Shown in pieces: positions 46,210-56,461 of a stretch of 64,000 bases of DNA. The notes under the pieces are model-generated. The model was given only the letters and a program-made list of their open reading frames with translations. It had not been told where the DNA came from and did no database searches. The position numbers and the translations under genes were made by a program. The DNA comes from Epithemia pelagica. Lineage: Eukaryota > Bacillariophyta > Bacillariophyceae > Surirellales > Surirellaceae. Each line of letters starts with the position of its first letter. Position 1 is the first letter of the stretch. The stretch is taken from contig OX337230.1 in NCBI GenBank assembly GCA_946965045.2, forward strand, positions 2,418,001 through 2,482,000, read 5' to 3'.

Positions 46210-47076
46210 GGTAATCAAAAACAACAATCAACTCTTAACTTCTTGAAACACTTCCTCAAAAGTGAGGTTTCCAAGACGAGTTTTGCCATGATTTTAATCC
46301 ATTACCTACGTAGAACCACTACTGGCTTGCACACAATCCTTGATTGTTGCTCAAAGTCGGTCGTGCCAGACCTAACCCACATGATCTTTGGCCCTAATTG
46401 GCTAGATCCACATAGGAGCCCGGAAAAGTCTTTTCGTCGGTTCCACAAGACACCCGAACCACGTCTAGGTATATTTTGTCCTGCAGTGAAAGGCCTCACA
46501 TGGAGCTAAGCTCATGTGCTCTCGGCCAGAGGGATAACAAACCGCAAAATGTGAGACAAGTCCCAAACGGTTGCGATGCGACACTGTACTTATTCCAAAA
46601 TTCAGCACTGTGCAACAATGAGTACCCCCCCTCCGTTGAGAAGGCTGTTTCGGACACATGCCCCCATTTCATCCACATGAAGACTGGTCCCAGGAATATT
46701 CTCCGGACCATTTCCCAGAGTAAAATGCGAATCACACATATAACTGGTTTTGGGATGCGTTCTGATCTCGAATTCCGCAACCATGGCGGATCTGGTTCAC
46801 TGGGATGGATCCAGTAGGGAAGACCGTCGCCTTTCCCCCAATCTGCGCACCTTTTCGCAGACAACGGTAGCGCCAAACAATAGTAACGTACCATTATCAT
46901 TGTGCCTGCACGAGCCCATTCACAGGTGCAATAGGTCAACCAATGATCCCCGACAGTTGGGTTATTTCTGTCGGTTTGCCTTATAGGCTTGGGGCATTAC
47001 GCCAACGGTCGCAGCCATCTGTCCAGGCATTGGACCGTCTACTTCCATGTTATTGACCAGTTTGGGTCTGATAAAC
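46210..47076 (-). other. 5' leader of the 6.87-kb CoDi element
   Basis: Untranslated stretch between the 5' LTR and gag of the retrotransposon. Small frames occur on both strands but none resembles a protein. Unlike the 17.3-kb element, this one has no extra open frame upstream of gag. Confidence 0.7.
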
Positions 47077-47229
47077 TAAGAAAACCCGTCCGTTGGGCAT
47101 ACGGAGCACCGTCATGGGTGCACGGGTACAAAAGTCATTCCAAACAAAGAAGTGAACTAAAATATAGGTTACAGAGTCACTACTCCCTATCTTCTCGATT
47201 TTCATACGTACGACAGACATACTTTCTTA
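47077..47229 (-). repeat. 5' LTR of the 6.87-kb CoDi element
   Basis: 153 bp, same sequence as 40,362-40,514. Followed by GTAG (47,230-47,233), the right target duplication. Confidence 0.92.
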
Positions 47230-47341
47230 GTAGTGTTCGTTTGCATGACAAGGACCAGCTGGTGGATCACCGACTGTGGATTGGTGTGTAGTGATTCGCG
47301 CCTCAATCGCGAACCCATGTGCGACCGGCTGCCTGTCCAAA
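47230..47341 (-). repeat. Inverted copy of transhydrogenase upstream region, part 2
   Basis: Continues the match broken at 40,361: GTTTGCATGACAAGGACCAG, then GTGGATCACCGACTGTGG, and GCGACCGGCTGCCTGTCCAA, the reverse complement of about 35,700-35,830 with a short deletion. Identity fades after about 47,341. Confidence 0.87.
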
Positions 47342-47468
47342 CCCATCCACATCACCGTTTCCGAAAAACTTGAAAAAACACTGGAAGGATACCCTGATGG
47401 GTCTCATTGTTCGTCCTTCCGAAGGTACAACAGACAAGGTTCTGTGGTTGGGGATTGTCCGTTTACAA

Positions 47469-50400
47469 ATGAGTTTCCAAGGGTCTTTTCGTGACAGGAG
47501 GTCCACTGGAGGAGATCGAGGACACTGGAGTGGAGGAGGCGGACGAAGACAACCACCACCGTATCGTTCCCAACAACAACAAGGTTCTTGGAATGGAAAC
47601 CAAGCAAGGTTTGATCGAAATTATGGCGATCATGGAAGGTCCCACAATAACAATGGACAAAGAGCATCATATGAAGGTCGTGATTCATGGGACCGCCGCA
47701 GTTTTCACAATGACCAAGGCTACCAGAAGAAGAAGCCACGGCATGACTTTGAACAGGGTGGACGACGACAACAAGACCAGCCGTTTCATGCCAGAAATGA
47801 GGGTCGTGCTCGAACACAAGAACAACAACAACAACAACAGTCGAATCATTGTCAAGAAGATGCGGCACCTGATCGGTCCAATGTGACCACACCTCCGTGG
47901 CCGAATAGGGAATGTGACAGAAACAAATTTCCTCTCCCTGATCAAGTCTGGCAAGCATTGGATCGAAAAGGAAAGATGCTGGCAAAACTTCCCAATGAAT
48001 CGACTCTCATTGATTCACTTGTCCTTCATCAATTTCCAGAAGACTTTTCAGATCGGTGCACACGAGCCGTGCAAGAAACAGTCCGGCGACTGTCGGAACT
48101 TTGCCCGGAAGAAAACCAACACTCATCAAAGTCCCATCACTATGACAGTGATGGAGATGACTCGGATGACAGTTCCTGTGATATTGATGGGATGCGAAGA
48201 CCCAATATGGATCCCGGTCGTAATAGAACCAATCCATCAGCCAGCCAGGATCCTCACCAAAAGTATCGAAAATTTGTTGAGGCCCTCCCAGAATGCGTGG
48301 CTCTGGACTATGGGTTCCATGTATTCTCAATGGGCTACAACCATAGTGCCACTTGTTACTGTCCATGCAGGAAGAAAATGAAGAATTCCTGGCAAAAGCA
48401 ATTTGGGCTGGACGCATTTGTACCTTTGTGTACCACCGCAAAGGAAACAGACAAGGGATTTACGGATCATGCACTAATTCAACATTGCGCACAGAAAGCG
48501 GAAAGTTGTGTCTTCCATAAGCTCACTCTTGAGTATCTGAAAACACTCTTTCACCATTATCATACCAGTTCTCTCAACCACAAGGCTCTCTACAAACCAA
48601 GTGACAGGGATTATAGACGTGCAGAGGATCGCCAAAATCGGGCATATTGGGAGAAACTCAGAGAAACGCAAAGAGAACTTGAAGAGGCTCGAAGAGAAAA
48701 GGATGCAATGAAAAAGCATTTAGAAGAGCTACAAAAGGTACGTGAAGAGAGAGGAGGAGTTGGCTTGTTGTTTGTGGATGCTTGAACAGTGCGTCTCATT
48801 CACCTGTGATTTGACAGGTGAATCCCACCAAAGCAGAAGTTGTGGAGGTGAAACACACCGCCCTCGAGAAATTCGAGGCTCAGTTGGAACTTGAACCGAA
48901 ACGAAAAGAACGGGTTTTGTCCCCATCTGAACTTGCTCGGATTCAAGATCGATTTGATCTCTGCTTTGATCGATCTCGCAGACTCTACAAAAAGTGTCGT
49001 TGCAAGGTACTAAAGAACCCAGGACCAAAGTACGTCAAATGTACACCCGAGAAATGTAAGCTTGATCCCACGGTTGCATTTGAAAAGGTATGTCCTCTGG
49101 GAGAACAGAAGGGTTGCCGTTCAAATGGGAACTCATTCCGTTTTAGTTGTCGCAAAGGTTCACTCTGCAAGAGGAATGGGCCAAATGTAATACGAGTGCT
49201 CTTTATCCGTTGTTTCTAGACACTGAAACCGTCAATGAAAAGTATTTTGAGAAGAGTGATTGCCCTGACAATCAATCCGATCCGTTGTGGCTGTTTGACT
49301 GGGATGTTCAGTTTCAAGATGTCCTACCTATAGTCTCAGGTGCGTATCCATCAATATTACTTCTTGTTGCTCTACCACCTTCGGCTTATGGGGTCGTCCT
49401 CATGCAGGTAACAAAGAAGACCTTGCCAAAGACAAAGGTGGGCCATCCCGAGTGTTTTTGTCCGATGTCTGGGGACAATTGGGGCATACAAACCTTGTGG
49501 AACAAAGTATTGAGGATCAACAAGAACAAGTCGAAGTGAAGGAAAAGGTGGAAATTAAAGAAGGCGGGAATAAATCCACAGGAAATGGAAAGACCGAAAA
49601 ACCTTCACTTTACATGTTTGAGGTCACGGGAGGAAAGTTGTGGCCACAAATCAACGACAAGCTGGAAATGAAAGAAGTGGACAAGTCGAAACTAAATCTT
49701 CTTGGGCGTGCCATTGGTCGCATGATTCTTCACTCATTATCCAACCGTTTTATTAATGACGAGGGAGTGTCGCGATTGACCATCGCAGGACATGTCTTGC
49801 CTCCCCCGTTGAGGCGATACCTTCTGCAGGGTATTACACCCATGGATGAGAGGTATGACATTCGAGATCTGTTCTCTGATTTCCTTGATTTCTCCGTTAC
49901 TGAAAAGAGTATGGACGAATGGAAAAAGAAACACGTGGGTGGGGATAGTGACGCGAAGTTGTCATCAATCATGAAGCATTTTGAATCTTTCTGCGGTGTG
50001 TACGAAGCAGGTGAGGGATCGATGACAGAAAAGTTACGCAAAGCCACTCACAATGCATGGATTGAGAGCCGTTCCCAAGTTTTGGACAGCTTGAAAGCAG
50101 GACTGGGTAGTTCCATTGGAAACCATCGATCATTGGAGGCTGCTGGAATGGATTTGGTTGATCTGAGGACTATGGACTTACTCTTCTTTTCCAAGCTCCG
50201 CGTTACAGCGGAAGATGTCATCAAAGCTCTTAAACCAGATGTGGGAAGCTATGATGAAGATGGCCAATTACTCCATAAACAGAAAGCAATAATTGCGATA
50301 AAGGATGAGTCTACAGGTGATGTTGAAGGTAACTTGGTTGAACTCCTTCGCAAGAAGGAAAAAGAAGAAACAGGAGGCACCAACTTCGCAGGAGATTTTG

Positions 50401-50633
50401 TTGAGTTTACAACGGGTTCTCGTCAACTTCCACAGAATGGATCAAAAATCACTATTGAATTCTGCAAAGGAGAAGTTGGATACCGAGGCGATCCAGAGAG
50501 TCTCCCGGTTGCGCACACATGCAATACAACCTTGAAGTTACCAGCTGAAGCATACGGAGGAGACTTGGCAACCCTTGAAAAGAAAATGGATCTGGCCCTT
50601 GCTGGTGGACTGCGAAATTTCTCAATGAAATGA
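47469..50633 (+). CDS. HECT-type E3 ubiquitin ligase with Arg/Gly/Gln-rich N-terminus, four exons
   Basis: Exons 47,469-48,737, 48,818-49,087, 49,147-49,339 and 49,408-50,633 join in phase through introns of 80, 59 and 68 bp with GTACGT, GTATGT and GTGCGT donors; the product is 985 aa. Residues 1-160 are Gly/Arg/Gln/Asn-rich (RRSTGGDRGHWSGGGG), an RNA-binding-type composition, with a (CAA)n-coded Gln run. A Cys/His-rich segment (ATCYCPCRKK, HCAQKAESCVFH) at about 290-370 may bind zinc, and a coiled coil (EKLRETQRELEEARREKDAM) follows. The C-terminal part is HECT: LNLLGRAIGRMILHS, LPPPLRRYLLQ, FTTGSRQLP, and the catalytic Cys in LPVAHTCNTTLKLP (about Cys949, 36 residues from the end). The enzyme passes ubiquitin from an E2 through this Cys. 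Start: Met at 47,469 chosen; an in-frame Met at 47,397 is possible. Confidence 0.85.
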
Positions 50634-51915
50634 GTAGTTTTTCCTGCAGTGTAACTCTATACAATAGAAACATGCACTGATTCATTCTGTATTTGATCAT
50701 CGTCCCTCTGCGGATCTTTGTTTCATGATTCCACCATATGAACTGAAGCGGTCACTGCTTTTGTGGTCTCTAGCAGCCCATGGTCCGTAGGCACCATCAG
50801 ATGACAAAGATTCAGAACGTTACGCAGGAATGAACGCCACAGCGTGGCGAGTCGTTTCCGAATGTTAGTCACCGTTATGGTGAGGATTCCAAATGTCAAG
50901 GTTTTTTGTCCTCCTATGTCCAACAGTGAAATCGGAGACGCGTAGATCACTCGGTTGGTTGTTGCTTGAACAAAGATCCGCCATCCATGAGTTTAACCCA
51001 AGGCCCTCGAGCACGGAGAGTTGGCCATTGCTTTCGAAAACTTTGTGATTTTGTTCTCCTTGTGGTATCGATACATGTATGTGACTTGGCAATTCTCCTC
51101 CACAAGAGGTGCATCTGCAATCTGGATACGCTCTTTCGTAATGGACCAAGCTCTCGGAAGCATCGCGCCGGCATGTTCTTTGACATTATATTACTCACGA
51201 GACAATACTTTCCCGCGTGTATCGAGATCGTTACAATATTGTGATACGCCGTCCGATCTCCGTTGTCTTTCCAATTCGTCCAATCGCCACATTTTTATTC
51301 CGACAAACTGCCGAGCTGTAATGGCTACAACTCTATATCCGCGGGAGCGACCTATGCAATCGATTGGAAGCGACAGCCGTTGCAAATCCAAATTCTTCCA
51401 TCTCTTGGATAAGATTGATAGCAAAAGCCGATCCAAATGACTCTTAATGCCAAATTCTAATTAGCAACCGAAACAGATATCCAATCCATCCCATCTCCAA
51501 ATCCAATCAACCACCCAGGATACCACCCAGGGTACTGGAGAGAATGGATCTTCGATTGGAATGTAATGATGCCTTCTTTTGCAAATAGCAAGCTTTTTTC
51601 CAATTTCAAACGGCGGCATCCCGCGGCAAATGGAATGCTACTTCTGATGAGGAGGCATGTCCCTCCTATGATGACTATTGTTCCGAATGGGAAGAATACA
51701 CATGTATGCGGTTTCTTTGGAGCCGACGTGATTGAACAAGAACAGGAATCGCATACATCGTAGGCCAATCCATTGTCCACAGCAAGAAATCAACGATTTC
51801 AGGAATCATTCACATGTGCTCACAATTTCAAGCTTGATCCAAAGATCAAGGCATAAGCTCAACACAGCACTTCTCGTTCTTCTTGAAAGTTCATTGATCA
51901 ACACCACCATCCACC
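50634..51915. other. Intergenic, no gene supported
   Basis: 1.3 kb between the HECT gene and the silaffin-like gene. Frames on both strands overlap and lack family resemblance. The last 60 bases are A/C-rich (CAACACCACCATCCACC) and form the leader of the next gene. Confidence 0.5.
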
Positions 51916-53402
51916 ATGAAGCTTTTCTCGTCTCTTCTTGTACTTCAGGCTGTTGGTACGGCAATGAGTGCCATGGACACTGCTGATTACACGGAACGCC
52001 GTCTTAGCAAGGGCAAGGGCTCGGACGAGGAGGAACCTAGCAAGGGCAAGGGTATGAGTATGGACAGTGCCAAGGGCAAGGGAATGGACATGGACAGTGC
52101 CAAGGGCAAAGGAATGGGAATGGACAGTGCCAAGGGCAAGGGAATGGGAATGGACAGTACGAAGGGCAAGGGAATGGATAGTTACAAAGGAAAGGGTATG
52201 GAAATGGACAGTGCCAAGGGCAAGGGAATGGATAGCTACAAAGGAAAGGGTATGGATATGGACAGTGCCAAGGGCAAGGGTATGGAAATGGACAGTTACA
52301 AAGGAAAGGGTATGGACAGTAAGGGTAAGGGTGAGGGATACGAGGACGACCACAGCAAGGGGAAAGGCAAAGGCAAGGGATACGAGGACGGCTACAACAA
52401 GGGAAAAGGCAAAGGATACGAACCGGCTCCAGTCTACGTAAAGCCAACTCCCATGCCAACTCCTCATCCTACCGAGAGGCCTTACCCGAAACCAACTCCC
52501 AAGCCGACACCCCATCCTACGGTTAAGCCTACGCCAAAGCCGACTCCCAAGCCTACCCCGAAACCCACTCCCAAACCTACTCCCAAACCCACTCCCAAAC
52601 CTACTCCCAAACCCACTCCCAAACCACTCCCAAACCCACTCCCAAACCTACTCCCAAACCCACTCCCAAGCCAACCGAAAAGCCTACGGAAAAGCCAACA
52701 CCGAAACCTACCGAAGCCAAGGGTAAGGGTAAAGGAAAGGGAAAAGGAAAGGGATACGAAGAACCGACCAAGGGTAAAGGCAAAGGAAAAGGCAAGGGTA
52801 AAGGGAAGGGTGACGACTATGTTTCTACCATCAAGCTTGAATTTACGAATGCCATGCAACGTCAAGTGTTGTCTCCGACCTTTTTCATGACCCATGCCTG
52901 TGGATACGAACTGTGGACGGTTGGCAAGGCCGCTTCCCATGAATTGGAACTCTTGGCTGAAAATGGGGATACCTCTGCCTTGGTGGCCAAGTATGCGACG
53001 GTCGAAGGAGTATGTCAGTGTGGAACTGTCGAGGGTAGCGTCCCTGCCGGAGACAGCACCTACTTGGAAGTGAACCTGGACAAGGACTGTGGTTGCATTA
53101 CTACAGCTACCATGTTGGTCGGTACCAACGATTCCTACACCGGTTTCCTCAATACACCTTTGACTGCCTTTGCAGGATACCAACCCGTCACAGCCTTTGC
53201 CTACGATGCCGGTACCGAAGCCAACACAGAATTATGTAAGGACATTCCAGGACCTCCCTGTAACCACCCTGACAGTACGAATAACAACAGCGACAAAAAT
53301 GCCGAAGGCTTTGTTCATGTCAGTCCGGGTATTGCCGGAAATGCGGATGTTGGCTTTGCCTATGACTGGCGTGCCGCCGTCTTGTTTGGAAAGGAAGCCT
53401 AA
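51916..53402 (+). CDS. Secreted silaffin-like KGKG-repeat / Pro-Thr-Lys repeat / Spondin_N protein (one-base break in repeat)
   Basis: Starts with a signal peptide ([19 protein letters not shown]). An RRL site follows ([11 protein letters not shown]), like the RxL processing site of silaffins. About a dozen KGKG units then alternate with MDMDSA, MDSY and YEDD segments, placing Lys and Ser/Asp regularly. Next is a PTPK repeat (about 52,440-52,700). In this repeat one base is missing at about 52,625, so the frame jumps to PLPNPLPN and runs to 52,890. With that break the other frame continues ...[17 protein letters not shown], more KGKG, and a C-terminal Spondin_N domain ([44 protein letters not shown]). 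A coherent product would be about 495 aa. Silica or wall-matrix role is inferred from composition and RRL; Spondin_N is a known extracellular-matrix domain. Confidence 0.82.
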
Positions 53403-54298
53403 AATGCTTGCTTTTTTGTCTGGAATACACGTAACGCCAAAGTGATTACGTTGTGGTCTTTCAGCTTTCTACGACTTGCGGTGTTTGGTTGCACGAATCT
53501 TTTCGGATTCTGTGGTGCAATGGCTCCTTGGTCGTAATGTCGTATGTGTTAAGGAAACAGTTGAGTGTTAATTCTCTGATCTATAAAGACCATATATGTT
53601 CTCGACCATTGAGTGTCTTTCTCTATAGTTAGGTCGGATGATTCTCTTGTGTAACGGCCACATCGAACAAGACGACGACTAAGTGCAACTACGAATCAAG
53701 AAGCAGAACAACTACAGCAATCCCCGAATCATCGATTGGATTCCGCTGTGATATGACTTCAGGGTATCGTTTCGCATGCGAGAGGGAAACAATTGAGTTG
53801 CACACTCTCAGCTTTTGGAACATTTTATATCTTGACAACTGTGTTCCATTTAGAGGCACATACGAGTTACGATTGCATGGAATCCTGTGAGGTATGTTGA
53901 TCAAAGCACTGCCTTAAAGGTATCCTCTAGTCCGGTGCTATTGCGGCACTAAGCTCCCTACTAGTAGAGGTAGATGGCAAGAACGAACCATCACCACCAC
54001 CACGTCACCAACACCAACATCTTCGTGTATCGTGTATCAATGGCCTACTCCCCAGAGAAGAGAGTCGTGAGGATTAGTGATTCGATTCTGGTGTGCAAAA
54101 TCCACCTCAAATTCACGACCCATATGCGACCTACAATCATTACAGCTTGGAGGTAATCATTGTCCACAGTCGATCCCATATCTGCAGAATGTTTTACTAT
54201 CGAATTCACGCGCCGAACATGGAAGTCAACAAATCGGCGCATTCTAAAAGTCAAGAACAATTTGACACTGGTGTCGCTGACAAGCACAGAGACTGCTC
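53403..54298. other. Intergenic, no gene
   Basis: 3' flank of the silaffin-like gene and 5' flank of the transporter gene. A CACCACCACCACGTCACCAACACC stretch near 53,990 is low complexity. No coding frame supported. Confidence 0.5.
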
Positions 54299-56109
54299 AT
54301 GTCCTATATCAATAACAGCAAGAAGAGAAAAGAATCCGTATTGTTGACGTACAAAGCATCCCAGCACGAGTCGTATGGAACTGATCGAATGATTGACTTT
54401 GAACCTCTTCCCGCTCGTACGAGCGTGTATCGCCGTCAATCCTTTATCAATGAATTCGTACAATCCAAGGGACCTCCTCAAATTGTCGTTCTGATAATGT
54501 TGTTTGCCTTTGGATTCGGATCCATCTTGGGTGTCGTACCAGCTGTATGTTATTCATGAGGTGTCAATTCGCATTCTGTCTCATGGTGCTGATCAATGCT
54601 GCTTCTTGTTGATTTTGTTTCCGCTGTTTGCAGATCATGTCAGATCGGTTTGCCAGAATAAATCACGGATACTCTCTGGAAAAGCCATGCGACGACTATC
54701 ATCCGAGTGACAAACCACAGGCATGTTTGAATGGATCAGCCGATGCCCAAAATGCTGTTGCTGTGGAACAGTTCATATCTAATGGATTGACATTCTTTAC
54801 AAGTTCACTTGTTGGATCCTTAAGTGACCAACATGGGAGAAAGGGGGTTCTCATGGTTGGTGTATTGCTTGCCACACTTTCACCACTGTTTTTACTTCTG
54901 ATACAGCTGGATGAAAGCCTGAATCCGTTTTGGTATTACATGGCGGGGGCGATTCAAGGCACGGTGAATTGGATCGCAGTAGCCTTGTCGGCTTTGTCCG
55001 ATGTCATGCCGAAGCAATGGAGAGCTCCAAGCTTTGGTTTGTTGCTTGCCGGTCTTTCGGTGGGCTTTGCCTGTGCTCCCATACTGGCCCTGGTATTAGG
55101 TCACTTTTATGTGACATGTCTTTCTTTGGTGGCTGTCCTTCTGGCCTTCCTTGTCGTGGTATTGTTCATGCCTGAAACCTTGTTACCCGAGGCAGCCGAA
55201 AAGGCCCAAATTGCCAGATTGGCCGAAGTAGAAGAGTTGGAAGGTAGTGCCAAGTATTTGTGGTTCTTGTATCGACCAGTGTGGGAGCTTTCCATTTTGA
55301 ACCGAAACACTTTGTTTCGGCTTCTGTCAGCATTGGCCTTTTTCAGTGGGATTAGTAGTTCCGGTGACCGATCTCTCTTTCTGTATTACATCGAAGAAAG
55401 AATCGGCTTTACGGACAAGGACATTGCCGGTAAGCACTGTAGACATATGGGAAACAGACAGCTTATGTGAAGGTAGTCTTCTCACGTCTTTTGTTTTGGT
55501 CATGTATTTTTCTTCAGTATTTTTCTTGGTGGTTGGATTTGTAGGAATTTTCGTCCAGGGTGTCCTTCTCAAGGTCATGAATGACGCATTGGGAGAAAAG
55601 ATGGTGTTAATTTTCAGCTTTCTCGTTGGTGCCGGACACGATATTGTGTACAGCTTGGCCAAAACAAAGACAGCAATCTACGTGAGTGCTGTGTTGGCAT
55701 CCTTGTTGATGATGGCATTTCCCACCATATCGGCAGTCAAGTCAAACAACGTCAATGAGAGCGAGCAGGGGCGTATTCAAGGTGCCTTGTACTCTGTCCA
55801 AGCATTGTCCTCCGCATTGGGACCAACCATGTTTCGAGCGGTGCACCACTTCACGAGTGAGAATTCCATTTTCGGACCAGGTTCCATGTTTCTCTTTTCG
55901 GCGTGTATGTATGTGATTGCGTCCTATGTGGCATGTCTCCTTCCGGTGAGTACCATTATCTTCCTTGGACAGTTACACGATACGAGACATCCTAACCATT
56001 CTTGTTCCGTTTGTGACAGCCGGAAGTAAACTCCAAACGTGACGAAGAACCAGACGTGGATCCCTTGGAGACCGAAGATCCATCTACACCGCTCAACCAG
56101 TCCGAATGA
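54299..56109 (+). CDS. Major facilitator superfamily transporter, four exons
   Basis: Exons 54,299-54,544, 54,634-55,429, 55,518-55,945 and 56,020-56,109 join in phase (introns 89, 88 and 74 bp, all GT-AG: GTATGT, GTAAGC, GTGAGT) to a 519-aa protein. After a basic cytosolic N-terminus, about 12 hydrophobic helices follow. Motif A of MFS carriers is SLVGSLSDQHGRKGVLMVG in the loop between helices 2 and 3. Later segments include FFLVVGFVGIFVQGVLLKVM and ALYSVQALSSALGPTMF. The C-terminus is acidic (DEEPDVDPLETEDP). The pattern resembles the DHA1/HIAT1-like drug:H+ antiporter group, but substrate and membrane cannot be told from sequence. The start ATG is the first after the upstream stop. Confidence 0.88.
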
Positions 56110-56461
56110 TTCTCGTCTAGTAAGAGGTCAGCACACTTGTGGAAAGTAACCACAATTTGTCCGCCCACAGATTCTCTTGCACAAAGATAATGTGGATACT
56201 TAGAATGAATACTTGAACAGTTGCATACAGCCTAAGGACATTCTAGTCCATGATGATATCGCTTGGAAGTAGCAGATCATGGGACGGCTTATGTATGATA
56301 ATGGTATATTATCTATGGTGAGATAGTTGCAAGTAGCAGCATCATGTGCAAGTAGCTTCCATTGCCGTCCCCTGTACGATATTCTTTGTGAGACCCCTTC
56401 AAAAACGTATGAGCTTTGTGATGTGAATGTGTGTGTGAGAGAGAGAGTGCTCCCGTCGGCC
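56110..56461. other. Spacer between convergent genes
   Basis: About 350 bp between the MFS transporter and the minus-strand serine-rich gene. A GTGTGTGTGAGAGAGAGAG simple repeat lies at about 56,428-56,446. Nothing else recognised. Confidence 0.5.

Larger units (their letters stand above)
40362..47229 (-). mobile_element. CoDi-type Ty1/Copia LTR retrotransposon, minus strand, 6868 bp
   Basis: Two 153-bp direct LTRs (40,362-40,514 and 47,077-47,229) appear identical by eye. They end TAAGAAA/TTTCTTA rather than TG/CA. The flank GTAG occurs on both sides (40,358-40,361 and 47,230-47,233), and the paralogous sequence at 35.8 kb shows the site with a single GTAG, so this is a 4-bp target duplication. 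Coding runs leftward: gag, protease, integrase, RT, RNase H. A purine tract (GAGGGGAC on the minus strand) precedes the 3' LTR. Just inside the 5' LTR, TTATCAGACC resembles the TATCAGA core of Met-tRNA primer sites. It is a different lineage from the 17.3-kb element (DSHADTC versus DCGANGG protease). Confidence 0.94.

Noticed and set aside
52482-53183. 233-codon antisense frame with GVGLGVGLG repeats
   Set aside because: It is the reverse of the PTPK repeat of the silaffin-like gene; the sense strand has a signal peptide and Spondin_N.
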